Origin: Ailanthus altissimus
Taxonomy: Eukaryota > Streptophyta > Magnoliopsida > Sapindales > Simaroubaceae
DNA length: 64,000 nucleotides
Reading direction: 5' to 3'
Assembly (NCBI GenBank): GCA_946807835.1
Contig: OX327711.1
Span: 17,891,501 to 17,955,500, forward strand
Within the stretch, counting starts at the first letter, position 1. Each line of letters opens with the position of its first letter. The notes beneath the pieces were generated by a model that worked only from the letters and a program-made list of their open reading frames with translations, searched no databases and was not told the origin of the DNA. Below, piece after piece: positions 36,623 through 48,739 of this stretch. The position numbers and the translations under genes were made by a program.

Positions 36623-39566
36623 TTTACTTTTTTCGTTTTCCGTCAACATTTAGATTTCCTTAAGGAGTTAATTCTCTTGAAAGTTTGGTAACTCTATCGC
36701 CAACGTCGTGCGTCGGAGCGTGAGTTTTAGTCCGTTTCTCCTCGCATTTTCAGTAACAGAATTAATAGGAAATTCATATGCAATTCAGAGTTTGTTAACA
36801 CAACTGTGTTGCTTTTTTTTTTTTTTTTCTGGGCATTTTGTCCACAGATGAGTGGCTCCGGTTAGCTCACGAATCACGATTACGATTACGAAGATGCTGA
36901 TGCAACTTTGTGCTGAGAGAGACACTACCATCGTTAAGTCCACTGGGTCCTTGGGTTTCGCAAATTTAATAATAATAATTTTTATTTTGTTTTAATTATC
37001 ACGATAAAATAGTATAACATCAAGTTAATTTTATTATTAAAAATAAATTAATTATTTACTTCGCAATAATATTTGTTTAATTCGACAACAAAAAATTTAA
37101 TAATTAAGTATTAATGTATATTTTCTTAAATATTTGAATTTTATTGGAAATATTTCTTAAATTTTTAATTTTATTGTTAATATTTCTTAAATTCTTAATT
37201 ATTTATGATATTAATCAATACCCTCAATATTAAAATTTTTTATTAATATTTATATTTTTTTTATTTTTTATGAAATTAGTCCACACCTATGATATTAACA
37301 ATAATATTCCTATTATTAATACTAATAATACTGTAGAATTCATATCAATAAATTTTAAAAGTTAAAGTCAACAAAATAAACTCAAAAATGAGATTCTAGA
37401 TAGATTTATCAAAGAGTAATGTTAGGTATGTTAAATATATTTTAAATTATGTCTTAAAAAAGACATATCAAATAAATATTTAATAATAAAATAGTATAAA
37501 TTTTAAAATTATTTATTACACCTAATATTTAATTGACACATTACTTTTTATAATAAAATTTAAAATACTTAGCATTACTCTTTATCAAAATTTTATTTTA
37601 TCATGTTGATATCTTACTTCTTGGAGGCATGGTATCTTAATGTGGCATTCTTTTAAAATTATAATATTATTATCAATATTTTTGAGATATGACCTAATTT
37701 TTTAAATACCTACGAATTAAAAAAATTATTGTTATTATTTATTTTTGTGTGTAAAATATGTACAAATATCTAATTATTATGAATATTCTGTTAAAATTAA
37801 CAAATTCAATGTCGATTAGTATCAAATAATTATTTTGCCCCCTATATATTAAACGAGATTGATATGATATAACAATTACACGAATTTTAAAGTTTTGACT
37901 TTAAAAAATAATAAAAATTAAAACAAAATTTTCATTAGCAACTAAATGGTTGCTGGAACCAAGTGACCATTTTGGCCGCCTGGACTGATAATCATTATGG
38001 AGTTGGAACCAAGTAGCCATTTGGCGGGTTGTTTATTTTTTTAATTATATTTTAACTTGTATCTATCAAACTAGTATCATCCGTATTTGAATTTGTCTTC
38101 CTACCAATGGTTTTACTATTTTTTTTTTAAATTTAAATATTTAAAGTGTGAAAATTTTTTATTACTCTTAAATTTGTTAATTTTGCCAGCAGATCACTGA
38201 CAGTTGAGTATGCATGCATATTTTGTAAAAAAATTGAGTATTAACGTCGATTTTTTAAATTTGTAAGTATTAGACAAATGAGGTCTTACCTTAAGAATAT
38301 TGATGATAATATACCTTTCAAATTTATTAAAAAAAGATAAATTTCATTAATTTTTTTTTTAAATTTAGTTAAAATAAAAGTAATATGATTTTTATTTTAA
38401 CTTAAGAGAGGGTATTTAAATTCAGAATTTAGATATTAGCCGAAAAAATATGATTACCTTTAAATTACACTTATATTTTTATATAAAATATTTTAATTAA
38501 TTATTTTTATATTTTAAATTTTGATAAAACATTCAACAAAATTTTGACTATGACATTCAATAAATTTTTTAGAAACCTTCTTTATTTTATCACAATTTAT
38601 ATATATTTGACTTATTATTAAATAAACCAACAGTCCACTTCACTTGAGAAAAATTTTATAATAAAACTGGGCCTAAATATAAATATATCAAGCCCAATAA
38701 ACTGGACAACCCAAAAAACTAATTTTGAACAGAAAAATTAACTTGACCCAAATTCTTTGGTCAGCCTAAAAAAGGATAAAAAGACGAAAAAGATCTCAAA
38801 AGAAAGTAAAAAAGTGAAAACCATTGATATATCTTACCTTTTCTGGTAATTGCAGAATCTGTCGAATTGAAATTCTATCAACCTTTATCTGATAAATAGT
38901 TATTTTGTAGCCAATTTAAATTCTATCACATGTTGTATTATAAAAAGGCATGCATAATTCAATACTCAATTCATAAGTATATATAAAAAAAATAAAGTAA
39001 AATTTTCTTGCTTGAAGTATTTTATTCATTGAACGAGGACAATGTTCTTTCGTAATAATTTGAAATGATTTAAAAAAATTAAGACATAATTTAATGAAGT
39101 GTTCTGAGATTGGAGCTTTTAATGAAAAAAGAAGTGTTAGAATATTTTTATTTTATTTTATAAGAGGATGATATTTATTAGTGATAATTTAAAGTAATTC
39201 AAAAAGTTAAGATAATTTTTTTTGGAGAATTTCCAGATTGGAGCTTTTAATATATATAAAAAAAATTATTAAAAAATTTTATTGATAATTTTTTTTATAT
39301 AAATATATTTAAAAGTACTTATATTTTATAAAAAAAATTATTTTTATACTATTTTATATTTCTATTTATGCATGATAAGGGCCCTTCCTTAAAAATAAAC
39401 ACTACCAAATGCACTGATAATTTAAAATATAAAATTTGAACATGAAAATAAAGAAATATCTAAAATTCCATTCAAAAGAAAAAAAAAATATAATTCAAAA
39501 ATTTGAAACTGGAACTTTCTGATTCGCGCCACAAACCAATTCCCTTTCTTAAGCATCGGTCGCGTG
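34695..39566. other. intergenic region, no supported gene
   Basis: The first 650 bp are GC-richer and continue the pre-insertion target sequence, but show no recognisable protein. The remainder is AT-rich with simple repeats: AAT repeats near 36085 and an AT dinucleotide run at about 36580-36612. A leader-like segment at 36680-36960 has an ATG closed by an early stop. I see no intact gene. Confidence 0.45.
36580..36612. repeat. (AT)n microsatellite
   Basis: Uninterrupted AT dinucleotides followed by a poly-T run. Confidence 0.9.
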
Positions 39567-39573
39567 TATAAAA
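39567..39573 (+). promoter_or_regulatory. TATA box of the coiled-coil protein gene
   Basis: TATAAAA lies 114 nt before the chosen ATG at 39681 and is followed by a CT-rich leader, a normal plant core-promoter arrangement. Confidence 0.6.
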
Positions 39574-39680
39574 TCTGAAACCATCTTGAATCTTGATTCT
39601 TCTACTTTCTTTTTCGGATCTCGAAGAAAAAAAAAATTCTCTCTATCTCTCACACTTCGAATTTCTAAAAGCTATACAAA

Positions 39681-42229
39681 ATGTCCGCTGCGAAATCGAT
39701 CTCCAGAAAACGACGCTCCGAGTCCGTACTCACAAAATCGGACTCGAAACACCGAGTCGAGGACGATTTCGATCCCGATCTCTCCAGGTTCGTTAAAATT
39801 TGCGTTTAATTGATGAAGATTTGTTGTTCTCATTTTGTGATGAAATTGCAGTGACTTGAAAGGTATTATGTCGGCGCTGCAGCAGATCAAAGAGAAAGCA
39901 CAGAAGGACGACCAAAAGAAGAAAGAAGAAACGATTTATAGGTAATTTTTTTTCTGAATTTTCTTCCATATTTAATTTTTGGCCTGAGTTCTTAAGATTT
40001 AGTTGCCGACCTTTTGCTCAGAATTTATTTAATAAATTTCAAATGAAGTTATTATTTGGTTATATATTGATCTATGCATCTTCTATTAGTTTATTGAGGT
40101 TCTTAATTGCCTATGTAATACGTATGATGCTCAGTGATCATTGTTGCTATCCACGATCTGATCATTGATCTTATCAATTTGAACTTCTTCGTTTTTTTTT
40201 TCAAACAATAACTTCCTAATTGCTTGCACATGATGCTTAATGATCATTATTGCTATCAAATGATTTGATCATTGATCTTATTCATTTGACTTTTTTTTTC
40301 AATTTTTCTTAAAAATTCTTTCGAAAATTAGAGAAGTTGAATAAAGAGAATCGTCTTCTTGACATTGACTTTCTCAGGACGTGGCTTTTTTTATTTTTCT
40401 TCGATAATTTTGATAGTGCCTTCAGCTTCAGTTGTTTCATTTTTTGTTGTTCCTTTTTTAATTATTAACATCAACACTTCAACTAATACGATTTCTCACT
40501 TGCATCAGCTAAAAACGATCAGAAGCATTTTTGCTTCCTTTGTTATTTGACAGAAACTTGCAAAATTTCTCTTCAAAGCTAAAGAAAATATTTGAAATGC
40601 TTTCTAATATAGCATTTAATGATTGTTTCTTTCAAATTAAGTTTTAGATCTAAAAAGCACTCAAAAAACACCTAAGCTCCAGTTTTCAACATCAGAAAAC
40701 ATTAAAATATATTGTTAAATATGTTCAAGTTATCTTGTTACATTTATGCTTCCCTTTGCTCTTTATGTACCAATCCTGCAATTATAGTGATTTAATTTTT
40801 GTTTGGTGAACAGTGTGGCCTCTGAAATCAGGTCTAAAATTGATGAGTTGAAGTCAAAAACTGAGAAGGATAGGTAAAAATTTAAATCTATTAGCACTGT
40901 TCAATGAACAGATCGAACATCCAACTTTAATTTGTGCACTATGTGCAGTACTTATTTTTTAATTTAATTATTATTAATATATATATATATATATTTTCAT
41001 TTTTCATTGTAGACAAAGTTTTGCTAAGGCACTATCAAAGAGCTCAAAAGAGGTCTGATGGGAACAAAGGATCTTGACATAAGATTGCGGGAGATGAATT
41101 TTAGCTTTAACAATTGCCTTTTGGTTTAAGTATTGCCCAATAGATTGGTTGGATAAATTATGTGGTTGAATGTTTTCAGTGTGAAAATTGCTTAAAGAAT
41201 GAGACTGCCAAGTTCCAAGAGGTTTATGAGAAATTCTGCAAGGAGAAAGCTGCCCATCTTCAGGTCTTAAAAGGTAACCCCTGCTGCTGTTTGTTTCTTT
41301 TGGTATATTGGCTAGTGGTATAAAAGGATTTAAACTCAAAACAATGTTGCACAAGTATGCATCCAGTTATAATCAACTAATGTATTTTTTTTTTTCATTA
41401 TCATATTTAAACCTTCTTTCAAAATGGAATTCTCTGTTTGTAAAAGTTATTTGATTTGCCAGCTTTTAGGATCACTTGGTGAATTCTCACATCCACCTGG
41501 TCTTTGTACATGCAACCAAGCACCATTACATTGTGTCTAGGCTTGTAGCCGCTGCTGTAATATCACCATCAAAATTATATACCAACTTGATTTGTTGGCT
41601 ACATCTTTCCTAAGCAACTTGGTAAATCAAGAAATAAGGCCTTGAACTGGCCAATGTCCTGCAACCAGTCATTACCAAAGTTTTTTTAACTGACCAATAA
41701 TCCAAAGCCATTGTGCTCACTTTTCATTGCTAAATGATATGGATCTATTTTAAGTGATGTTGGTAAACAGCTTTATTGATTGCATTGGTTTAGTTCAGTG
41801 CTGATTTTTAGTGCTTCTTACAGATACTATTTCTAAGTTTGAGGAGGACAAGGAAAGGCTGTTCATGCACTATGAACAACTGAGTAAGCAACAACATTCT
41901 CCTCCCTTCTTCTTGGTAACATAATTCCACTAACATGGTGTCTGTTTGAAAATTAGGGAAGAAGGAAAAGAGTTTGATATCTGAACAAGAGAAATTTTGT
42001 GCTGAGAAAATTGCTAAGTTGGAGGAGTCCTTGAAAAAGAAGAAGCAGGTAAACTAGTTATAAGAATCAAGTTACTGGATTGCTGGTTTATTTGCTCTCT
42101 ATGTAAATCGCTATAAAACAGTTTCTACTTTTTGAAAAACAGGATGACAAAACTTTCAGCATTTTGAGGAAAACTCTTGGTTCATTTCTCGACGATGCCA
42201 CAGATGAGGACTTCTTGCCTGATGATTGA
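39681..42229 (+). CDS. coiled-coil nuclear protein, eight exons, function unassigned
   Basis: Eight exons with GT-AG borders: 39681-39787, 39852-39941, 40814-40873, 41013-41052, 41180-41273, 41824-41883, 41957-42048 and 42143-42229. They join to 630 nt without a stop and encode 209 residues. The start ATG follows a TATA box and a CT-rich leader. A basic N-terminus with KRR (residues 10-12) could be a nuclear localisation signal. Residues about 36-195 are Lys/Glu-rich with heptad-like spacing, a long coiled coil with Cys residues at CENC. The C-terminus (ILRKTLGSFLDDATDEDFLPDD) is acidic. It resembles small plant proteins related to the coiled-coil end of the meiotic axis protein ASY3 and, distantly, Cor1/SYCP3-like proteins. 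That assignment is from memory and tentative. The gene is structurally intact. Confidence 0.8.
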
Positions 42230-43897
42230 AGGTTTGCTTCAACAGAGTGCTGCAAACATCTAAGTAATAACTTTTTCTTCCTTAAGAGAGTAGCTTATGG
42301 CATACTTTCTCTGAGAAACTCGAATGCATTTCCTCTTGGATGCAGAAACTCGACAAAATATCATTAACATTGTTTGTCTAAATAGTATTTGATGCACATT
42401 GTAGTGGGATCTGTTCTTTCATAAATCTTGACATGTGAACTCGCTGTGGATATTGCAAAGCATGACTTTCCGTTCTGTATCTATGCCCATGTATCATCAC
42501 TGGTGTCGCCATTGTCTTCTTTACTACCAAATGAGGGCCATGACATACAATCAAAAAGCAAAGACTAAGGCAAAACTGATTGCCTGTATGAACAGAAACC
42601 TTGATACTGTGTATAAGATCATGTGAACAAAGATAGCAAGTATAAGAGAATGAAAGGACTCGACAGGATTGATTAGTCATTGAAAATAATTCAGCAAAGA
42701 TTAATTCATAAGTCTTAAAACTTAAGCCTCTTGTGCATATAAACACACAACATTAAATATGAAATTAAGTGAAAGAATTTTTTAATTGAATCACAACATT
42801 AGGAGAAGCTCTCGGATAACTTAAAAACATTTGGTGCAATTCAATCAAATCCCATAATTAAAACATGTTTATAGTTAACTTCTCTAGACCAAGCGAAATT
42901 TGTAGCAGGCTTGTGATCCCAGGAAGATTCCATTTGCTAATCTGTGTTTTAAGTATTAAACTTCTGTGCGAAAGGATCTAACCACATAAAGAAATAGGAG
43001 TAAAAGAAAATAACTGAAATTGTTAATCAAAAAAAAAAAAAAAACCCGTCTGTTAGCAAAGGCAAGCTATTAATGGTCGAAGTTCCTATAGTAAGTTTCT
43101 GAACATGATAAAGCTGTGTGAGAAATTACCTCAACAAGTTTCTAATGGTCATTGGTGCTAAGTATAAAATCAGATCGCATCACAAAATTGAGATTAGCTT
43201 CGATTAGAGATGCAGACTAATCAGCCTGAACTTTGTTCTATAAATGTAGCTCAAATTTCATCAAACTCGTGGAACATGCAAAAACAATTCCGTGCAAAAG
43301 TATTCACTATTCATGTTCATTGACATGTAACTCAGCACCCAGAATAGAAAACTGTGTTCAATAATTACATCAGGAATAAGAAAAACCCCCAAATAGTTAG
43401 GTTAAGTTATTCAAAAGTTTCTCGAGCTCTTCAGCCAACAGCCTGAGTCTGGAACTTAGATTGATTGCTTTTTGTAATATGTAGGCATCTGAACTGATAA
43501 ATCAAGCAATGTTAATTTTAAGGTATTAATTCTTGTTCATGCTAGCTAGTTCTATACAGTGGCAGCAATTAGCACTCCCCAAATTTTGGCGATGTATACA
43601 AAAGAAAATGTGCTGACATCTTTTTATATTCGATGAATGATACGAGTAATTACTGTTAGCGATTCTCTTACATTTGGCATCTCTTTTCCTCATTATGTAT
43701 ATCTCTTTTCATGTATTATTACGTGTGTCGCTTTGTATTGTTTTAGACCAAAATTACGATATTTTGTTTGAAGGTGATCACTATAGAGTCAAAAGCACAA
43801 GGCAATACTCAGGAGCATTAGTTAACCATTAAACTGCATACTAAGATATTAATAAGACAACAAAAATACTCATGAGGATTAGTTAGCCATTAAACTG

Positions 43898-43933
<36 letters not shown>

Positions 43934-44265
43934 GGTGCAGCATAATAAACGAAATTAAATGAAGAATTGAAATTCAATTGAACCACAGATCTGTGCGTTT
44001 AACACTAAAAGCTTAGTGATAGTACTAATTAAACACATCAAGAATAGAATTATGAGAAACAAATGAAGGACTGAAAGTGAAAATGTTGGTCATAATAAAA
44101 TGGAATACATGAACAAAGTTGAATATCAAGACTGAAAAACCCTGTCTGAAGGAAGTATGTTTCTATAGTAAGATGAAGCTTTACGAGAAGTTCCTGGAAC
44201 GCGTTGAGATCATTTTTGTAAAAATAAAACACACTGGATTGGCTTGAGATCAAAACCGCATCCCC
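42230..44265. other. 3' UTR and intergenic, no gene seen
   Basis: Begins with the 3' UTR of the coiled-coil gene, then AT-rich intergenic DNA including an AT run near 43905-43929. Open frames at 42378-42746 on the minus strand and 42435-42626 on the plus strand have no recognisable domain. Confidence 0.45.
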
Positions 44266-44698
44266 TCAGTATTCAATATTCTTGATGATGAAATGGAATA
44301 TATGGATTCATGCACCTCGCTTTAAAGCCAGTCGTTTTCATTAGAAGTACGAAATAGCCCACCAATAAATTCTAGAAAGAGCTCCTTCACGTTGCATTCT
44401 GTGGTGAAACGGATCCACTCGTCTGCCTAAGAACTCAGATAGCTATCACACAAGAAACAGATGAAGAATGCGATCAGGATAGAGTCTTAGGGTTTCGTTG
44501 ACGGAACTGATGATCTTATTCATTCCCGTCTCTGAGAGAGCGGCGGCATTCGAGAAAGTTGGTTCTATTAATGTGATCTGCCCAACCGGTAAACCATCCG
44601 TTGGACAAAACTCTGGTTTTGACGTCTTTCACGGTTCAAACTGATAAGATATGTTGAAGGATTGAATCAGGCAATTCGCTGATGTATATTCCATCCAT
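44266..44698 (-). pseudogene. F-box protein pseudogene
   Basis: On the minus strand from 44698 the translation begins MDGIYISELPDSILQHILSV, a good start of a plant F-box (F-box/LRR or FBD type). An in-frame TGA follows at 44636-44638. The F-box continues after it with TVKDVKTRVLSNGW. Further on, near 44375-44435, the phrase ADEWIRFTTECNVKELFLEF fits the segment that follows the F-box in F-box/LRR proteins. At least one stop and several frame changes separate the pieces, and the LRR/FBD part is missing. In intact relatives the product would be a substrate adaptor of an SCF ubiquitin ligase. This copy is dead. Confidence 0.7.
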
Positions 44699-45310
44699 GA
44701 TATTGCAGAGCTGTAGCTAGGAGTCCTAGTCATGGTTATGGAGAATTTTTTTTTTTTTGCTTTGTCTGTCTTATACCGGAATATACTGCTCTCTGTATGT
44801 AACAGCGGTTGAGAAAAAGAAGTCCTTACTTCAACTTACAAGTATTTATATATTTGAATTATACACTATAATAAACATTACTTTTTAACCATAGATTTTA
44901 ACTAGTAACATGAAATCCGATATAATAACGAAAAAGAATAAATTTAAAAATCTTCCCCCTAATAAAATATATATATATATATATATGTATATCCACTTCT
45001 AGGTTTGGTCTGAGATATTCTTGATGCACACAAATTTCCATGAAACCAAAAAAAAAAAATGATTAAAAACACACTCAGATTTTGATCAATCTTGTGAAAC
45101 ACATGCAAAAGCCAGCCAGTTATATATGTTCAAAACTATTCAGTAGTATGTACATTGGCATGACGAAACATCCAAAGAAGGAAAAGATGTACAGCAATAG
45201 CATGGAGAATAGTCTTAATGCACATTGCACAGTCAACAACTGAAAAAAAATCCGAAATCAGACTAACTTACAGAAAACTACCCTAGCTCTTCTGCCGAAT
45301 TATAAGTAAT
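44699..45310. other. intergenic and 3' UTR of the zinc-finger gene
   Basis: AT-rich, with an AT run near 44966-44986. The part next to 45311 is probably the 3' UTR of the minus-strand LOL2-type gene. Confidence 0.4.
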
Positions 45311-48300
45311 TTAGCAGACAGTGTTGGCAGGAGGGTTGGGTTGGCCCTGTTGTACAGACCAAGGGGGGCGCCTGTTGTGATCCTGTGATAAAGCAATTAC
45401 ATAACAGGATGTAATTCATTCATGAACACTATGAATAAAAATCCAGTTTGTACACAGGCAAAACTAGTATTTCATATAACATTATTGCCCAAGGACATTA
45501 ACATATCCATTTTAAAAAACCCTTTGTAATGATTTATAATAAATTAATTCTCAAGTACCATCTGCAATGAAATTACTAATAACCACAACATCTATGTTTC
45601 AAAAAAAAAAATAATAACAATGATAATAATCAAGTATCTCCTCGTATTTGTACCTCAAAAGTCAAATTTTAGTACAAGTGATATAGCATTCTCCCAATTA
45701 TTGTGCAGAATTAGAACTTCTTGAAATGTTATTGAAGGATCATCATACAACAGCTCTGAGCAAGCATCATAGTTAGTTTGCTAACTGTCTGAACTAATTC
45801 ATAGTTTAGTTTAAATGTTATGTGCTAGGGTACTCATAATTCTGCTGGTGGCAGTCTGATTTGCACTTAAACACCACCAGTTCCAACTTCCTACTCAAGG
45901 CATCCATGCCTGTTCGGTCAATCCAAGACTAGTACCATATCATGATATCAATCAAACATTGGCAAGTTTGTCTCACAAGCTAGATAGAACTCACAACTTC
46001 CTAGAGAACAAAACAACCATGCCCGCACCCCACAACCCTCCCCCCAACACACACGCAAACATACACACATTGTAGTAACGAAGTTAACATACCCCAATTT
46101 CTGTCACAGAATGGCAAGAGGAACACCTAACTGATGAAGCTCCATATGGATACATCAGCAGCACTGCACAACTGTCACACTTAACTACCCCAACCTGATG
46201 AGCTGAAAACAAAGGATAAGAGTCAAAAAATTTAAGCATCTTCCTGTGATAAAATTTGCAAAACTTAGGACAAACTTCTACTAAATGGAACATATACTGA
46301 CATTAAAAATTTGAATGGATAATATATTCCATACAGATCAGAGCATTTTTGTAGTATTTGATGATAAGATTTATTTATCCTAGTCAGTATTTAAAACCTT
46401 GCCCATCTTCTCAACTTTGATGTAAAACAGAGGTGTTTAATCTGTACCCTTAAATGGAAAATTATAGAATGGGGTAACACCAGGTTCTTTCTTATCACAT
46501 AGAAGTCTTTTTACAGTTAGGTGTCAAACTAATTATTTGATTGGCAATGGGGCCAATACTGAAGTGAGACTGTAAAAGAAACAGAAGAAAATTGAATGAG
46601 CTATTGGGTGCAACAATGCCATATAAAATTCATATGTACATCCACACTAGATGACTTCAGTGCCTCCTGCAACTATACCTTTGGGCCTCGCCTAAAGAGG
46701 CAATTGACTGCTGTCACTAAAATACAATGGACCATGTATCACAGGGAACTTTTACCTTAGTCGTGGGTATGTACGGTAATGTCTTTGGCCTTGACCACGA
46801 TACATATTGGAATTAGCTGCAATATGGTCATAGCTACAACATAGAATCCCAGAGATATGTAACTCTTTGGAAAAAATTCAATGGGAGCCCCTTTACTCAC
46901 AATCTACTAAGCAGAGTCAAAAGAGTTTGGTTATTTATTTATTTTTTGTTTTTCCTTTTTTTTTCTTTTGGTGGGGTTGGGGTGCAGGTGTTGGGGAATG
47001 TGGGTTCTGGGTGCAAACAGTAATATTTAAGAATGTACTGCTATTTATAATGGAAACATTTTCAGTTTATTCAGGTGGGAGAAAAGGAAAGAACCTTCTA
47101 GCACAAAGTTGACCATCTGACAACAAGAACATTTAACATGTCTAGTTCCTCGTGGATAGGAAAGCAGTCGGCGGCAGGAACCACAAACCATTTGGTCCAT
47201 TTCTGCACCAAATAATAGAAATTGCAAAGTTGAGGACCTTTCACAAACCAATTGATGCTGCGAGGTTAGGCTTTGCAACCACTACAAACATTCAATCAAC
47301 CATCATGTACGTGCAAGAAAAAATTGTAAATGACATGGAAAATAAATCAACATCAAGAAGATATATAGATCCGTTAAATCCCTAATTGAGAAAGGCTCTG
47401 ATCAGGCAAATGGTTCTTGAAATAGACTTTACTCCAGCTAAACACCTTCTGCTGTCATCATTTGGAAACTACTCCATTGTGATGACAATATAACAAAATG
47501 GAACTTCAAATGCATCCAGATATTAAAAAAAAAAAATGGAAAATTGAACATCCTGAAAAAACTGTTCAGCCAAGGCCACACACTTACCTGAGGCTCCTCT
47601 AAAAAAATTTCTTTGAAGACCATAATCAATGTGGTAGAAGATATAATCCAAATCACAGGATAGAAGTATGTTTGCATAGCAAGAGAACTCTTAAGTTGTA
47701 CCACATAGTGTAAACATGAAAAAACGCACCAATGATCTTGAATTCTCGCAATTGAAAAACAAATCAGACTTCAACTTCAAAAGATATGTATATTCACACC
47801 TTCAACTCAACTACCTTTCCAGCTACTGCAGCTCCTATTTCGACATGGTAAGGCTATAGCATTGGTTTACACATTCTTGCCTTGAAAAGAGTTAAAAGGA
47901 TTATCGCCATATAGGACGATAGGATTCCCTGTCTGAGAACAAGAACCATTCGTTTCACGAGTTGCAGTATTCTTGTTCAACACAACATTTTAGAGTGCCG
48001 GGGTGATAGGTGCATAACAATCTCTAATATAATGAGGATCATATCTAGCCAAATATGTCACATACACCAAGGACTAACTTTTCTAGCATACTCGCCACAA
48101 TTTGCTATGTAAATATGATTAATAATAACTCTCCAAGCTTCTAGGTTAGCACAGGGATCAATTCCAACAAGATTCTTAAATTAAATAAGAAGTTTTCTGC
48201 AGATGCACATACACATTGAAAGCATTATGAATAAGCTTTGAGCTTAAGCTAGCAACAAACCCTTCCTCAACAGCATTACTTCCACCACCACCAGCATGGG

Positions 48301-48736
48301 CAAGTCCATTATAGAGAGCCACATCAATCATAGGACTTCTTAGAATCTATCATTAGACAAACAGTTGATTTTGGCATTAAACTCCAGATGGTCTTTGAAT
48401 CAAATAAATCTTATTTTGCTTTCTCTCTTTCTATTGAATTTGATTTATTAAACAGTACAAACATACCAGAAACTCAAAAGAAATTAAGCAACTAAATACT
48501 TCAAATTCTTTCCAGATATAATTCAATGAAGACATAATTCTTATCTGTTTTAAACAAAGGAAAAATAAAATAATGGTAGATAAGAAAGTTCCCAATTTTC
48601 ACATAGACTGACCAGAACGCGACGCCGCCGGTGCCGGCAGTGGAATGGATTGCCATCCTGGCGGTGGCCCAGCTTCTTCCTCTTCTTCTTCTTCTTCCTT
48701 TTGCTTTTCTATTATTTCCTTTTCTCTGTTCTCCAT
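45311..48736 (-). CDS. LOL2: LSD1-like zinc-finger protein, LOL2 type, four exons
   Basis: Exons on the minus strand: 48736-48613, 47202-47095, 46202-46093 and 45382-45311, all with GT-AG borders. They join to 414 nt and encode 137 residues. The N-terminus has a Glu-rich run (residues 14-21) and a PPPGW motif. Two zf-LSD1 domains follow, each CxxC-R/A-xxLxYPxG-xxxVxCxxC: the first with C48, C51, C66 and C69, the second with C86, C89, C104 and C107. A short tail reads RRPPWSVQQGQP. LSD1-family proteins regulate cell death and defence in plants, often by holding transcription factors. The two-finger layout with PPPGW and RPPWS ends fits LOL2 rather than the three-finger LSD1 or LOL1. The ATG chosen is the first in exon 1. 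A pyrimidine-rich 'ttttcag' just upstream might mark a 5' UTR intron. It looks intact. Confidence 0.9.
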
Positions 48737-48739
48737 TCT

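Noticed and set aside
36680..36960. Leader-like sequence with an ATG (36848) suggesting a gene start
   Set aside because: The frame closes after five codons and no downstream exon is recognisable.
39586..39890. Three overlapping frames at the first exon of the coiled-coil gene
   Set aside because: The spliced frame starting at 39681 joins eight exons to an uninterrupted 209-residue protein; the others are out-of-frame shadows.
47152..47704. Small open frames in the introns of the LOL2-type gene
   Set aside because: They overlap an exon in antisense or lie in intron sequence, without domains.
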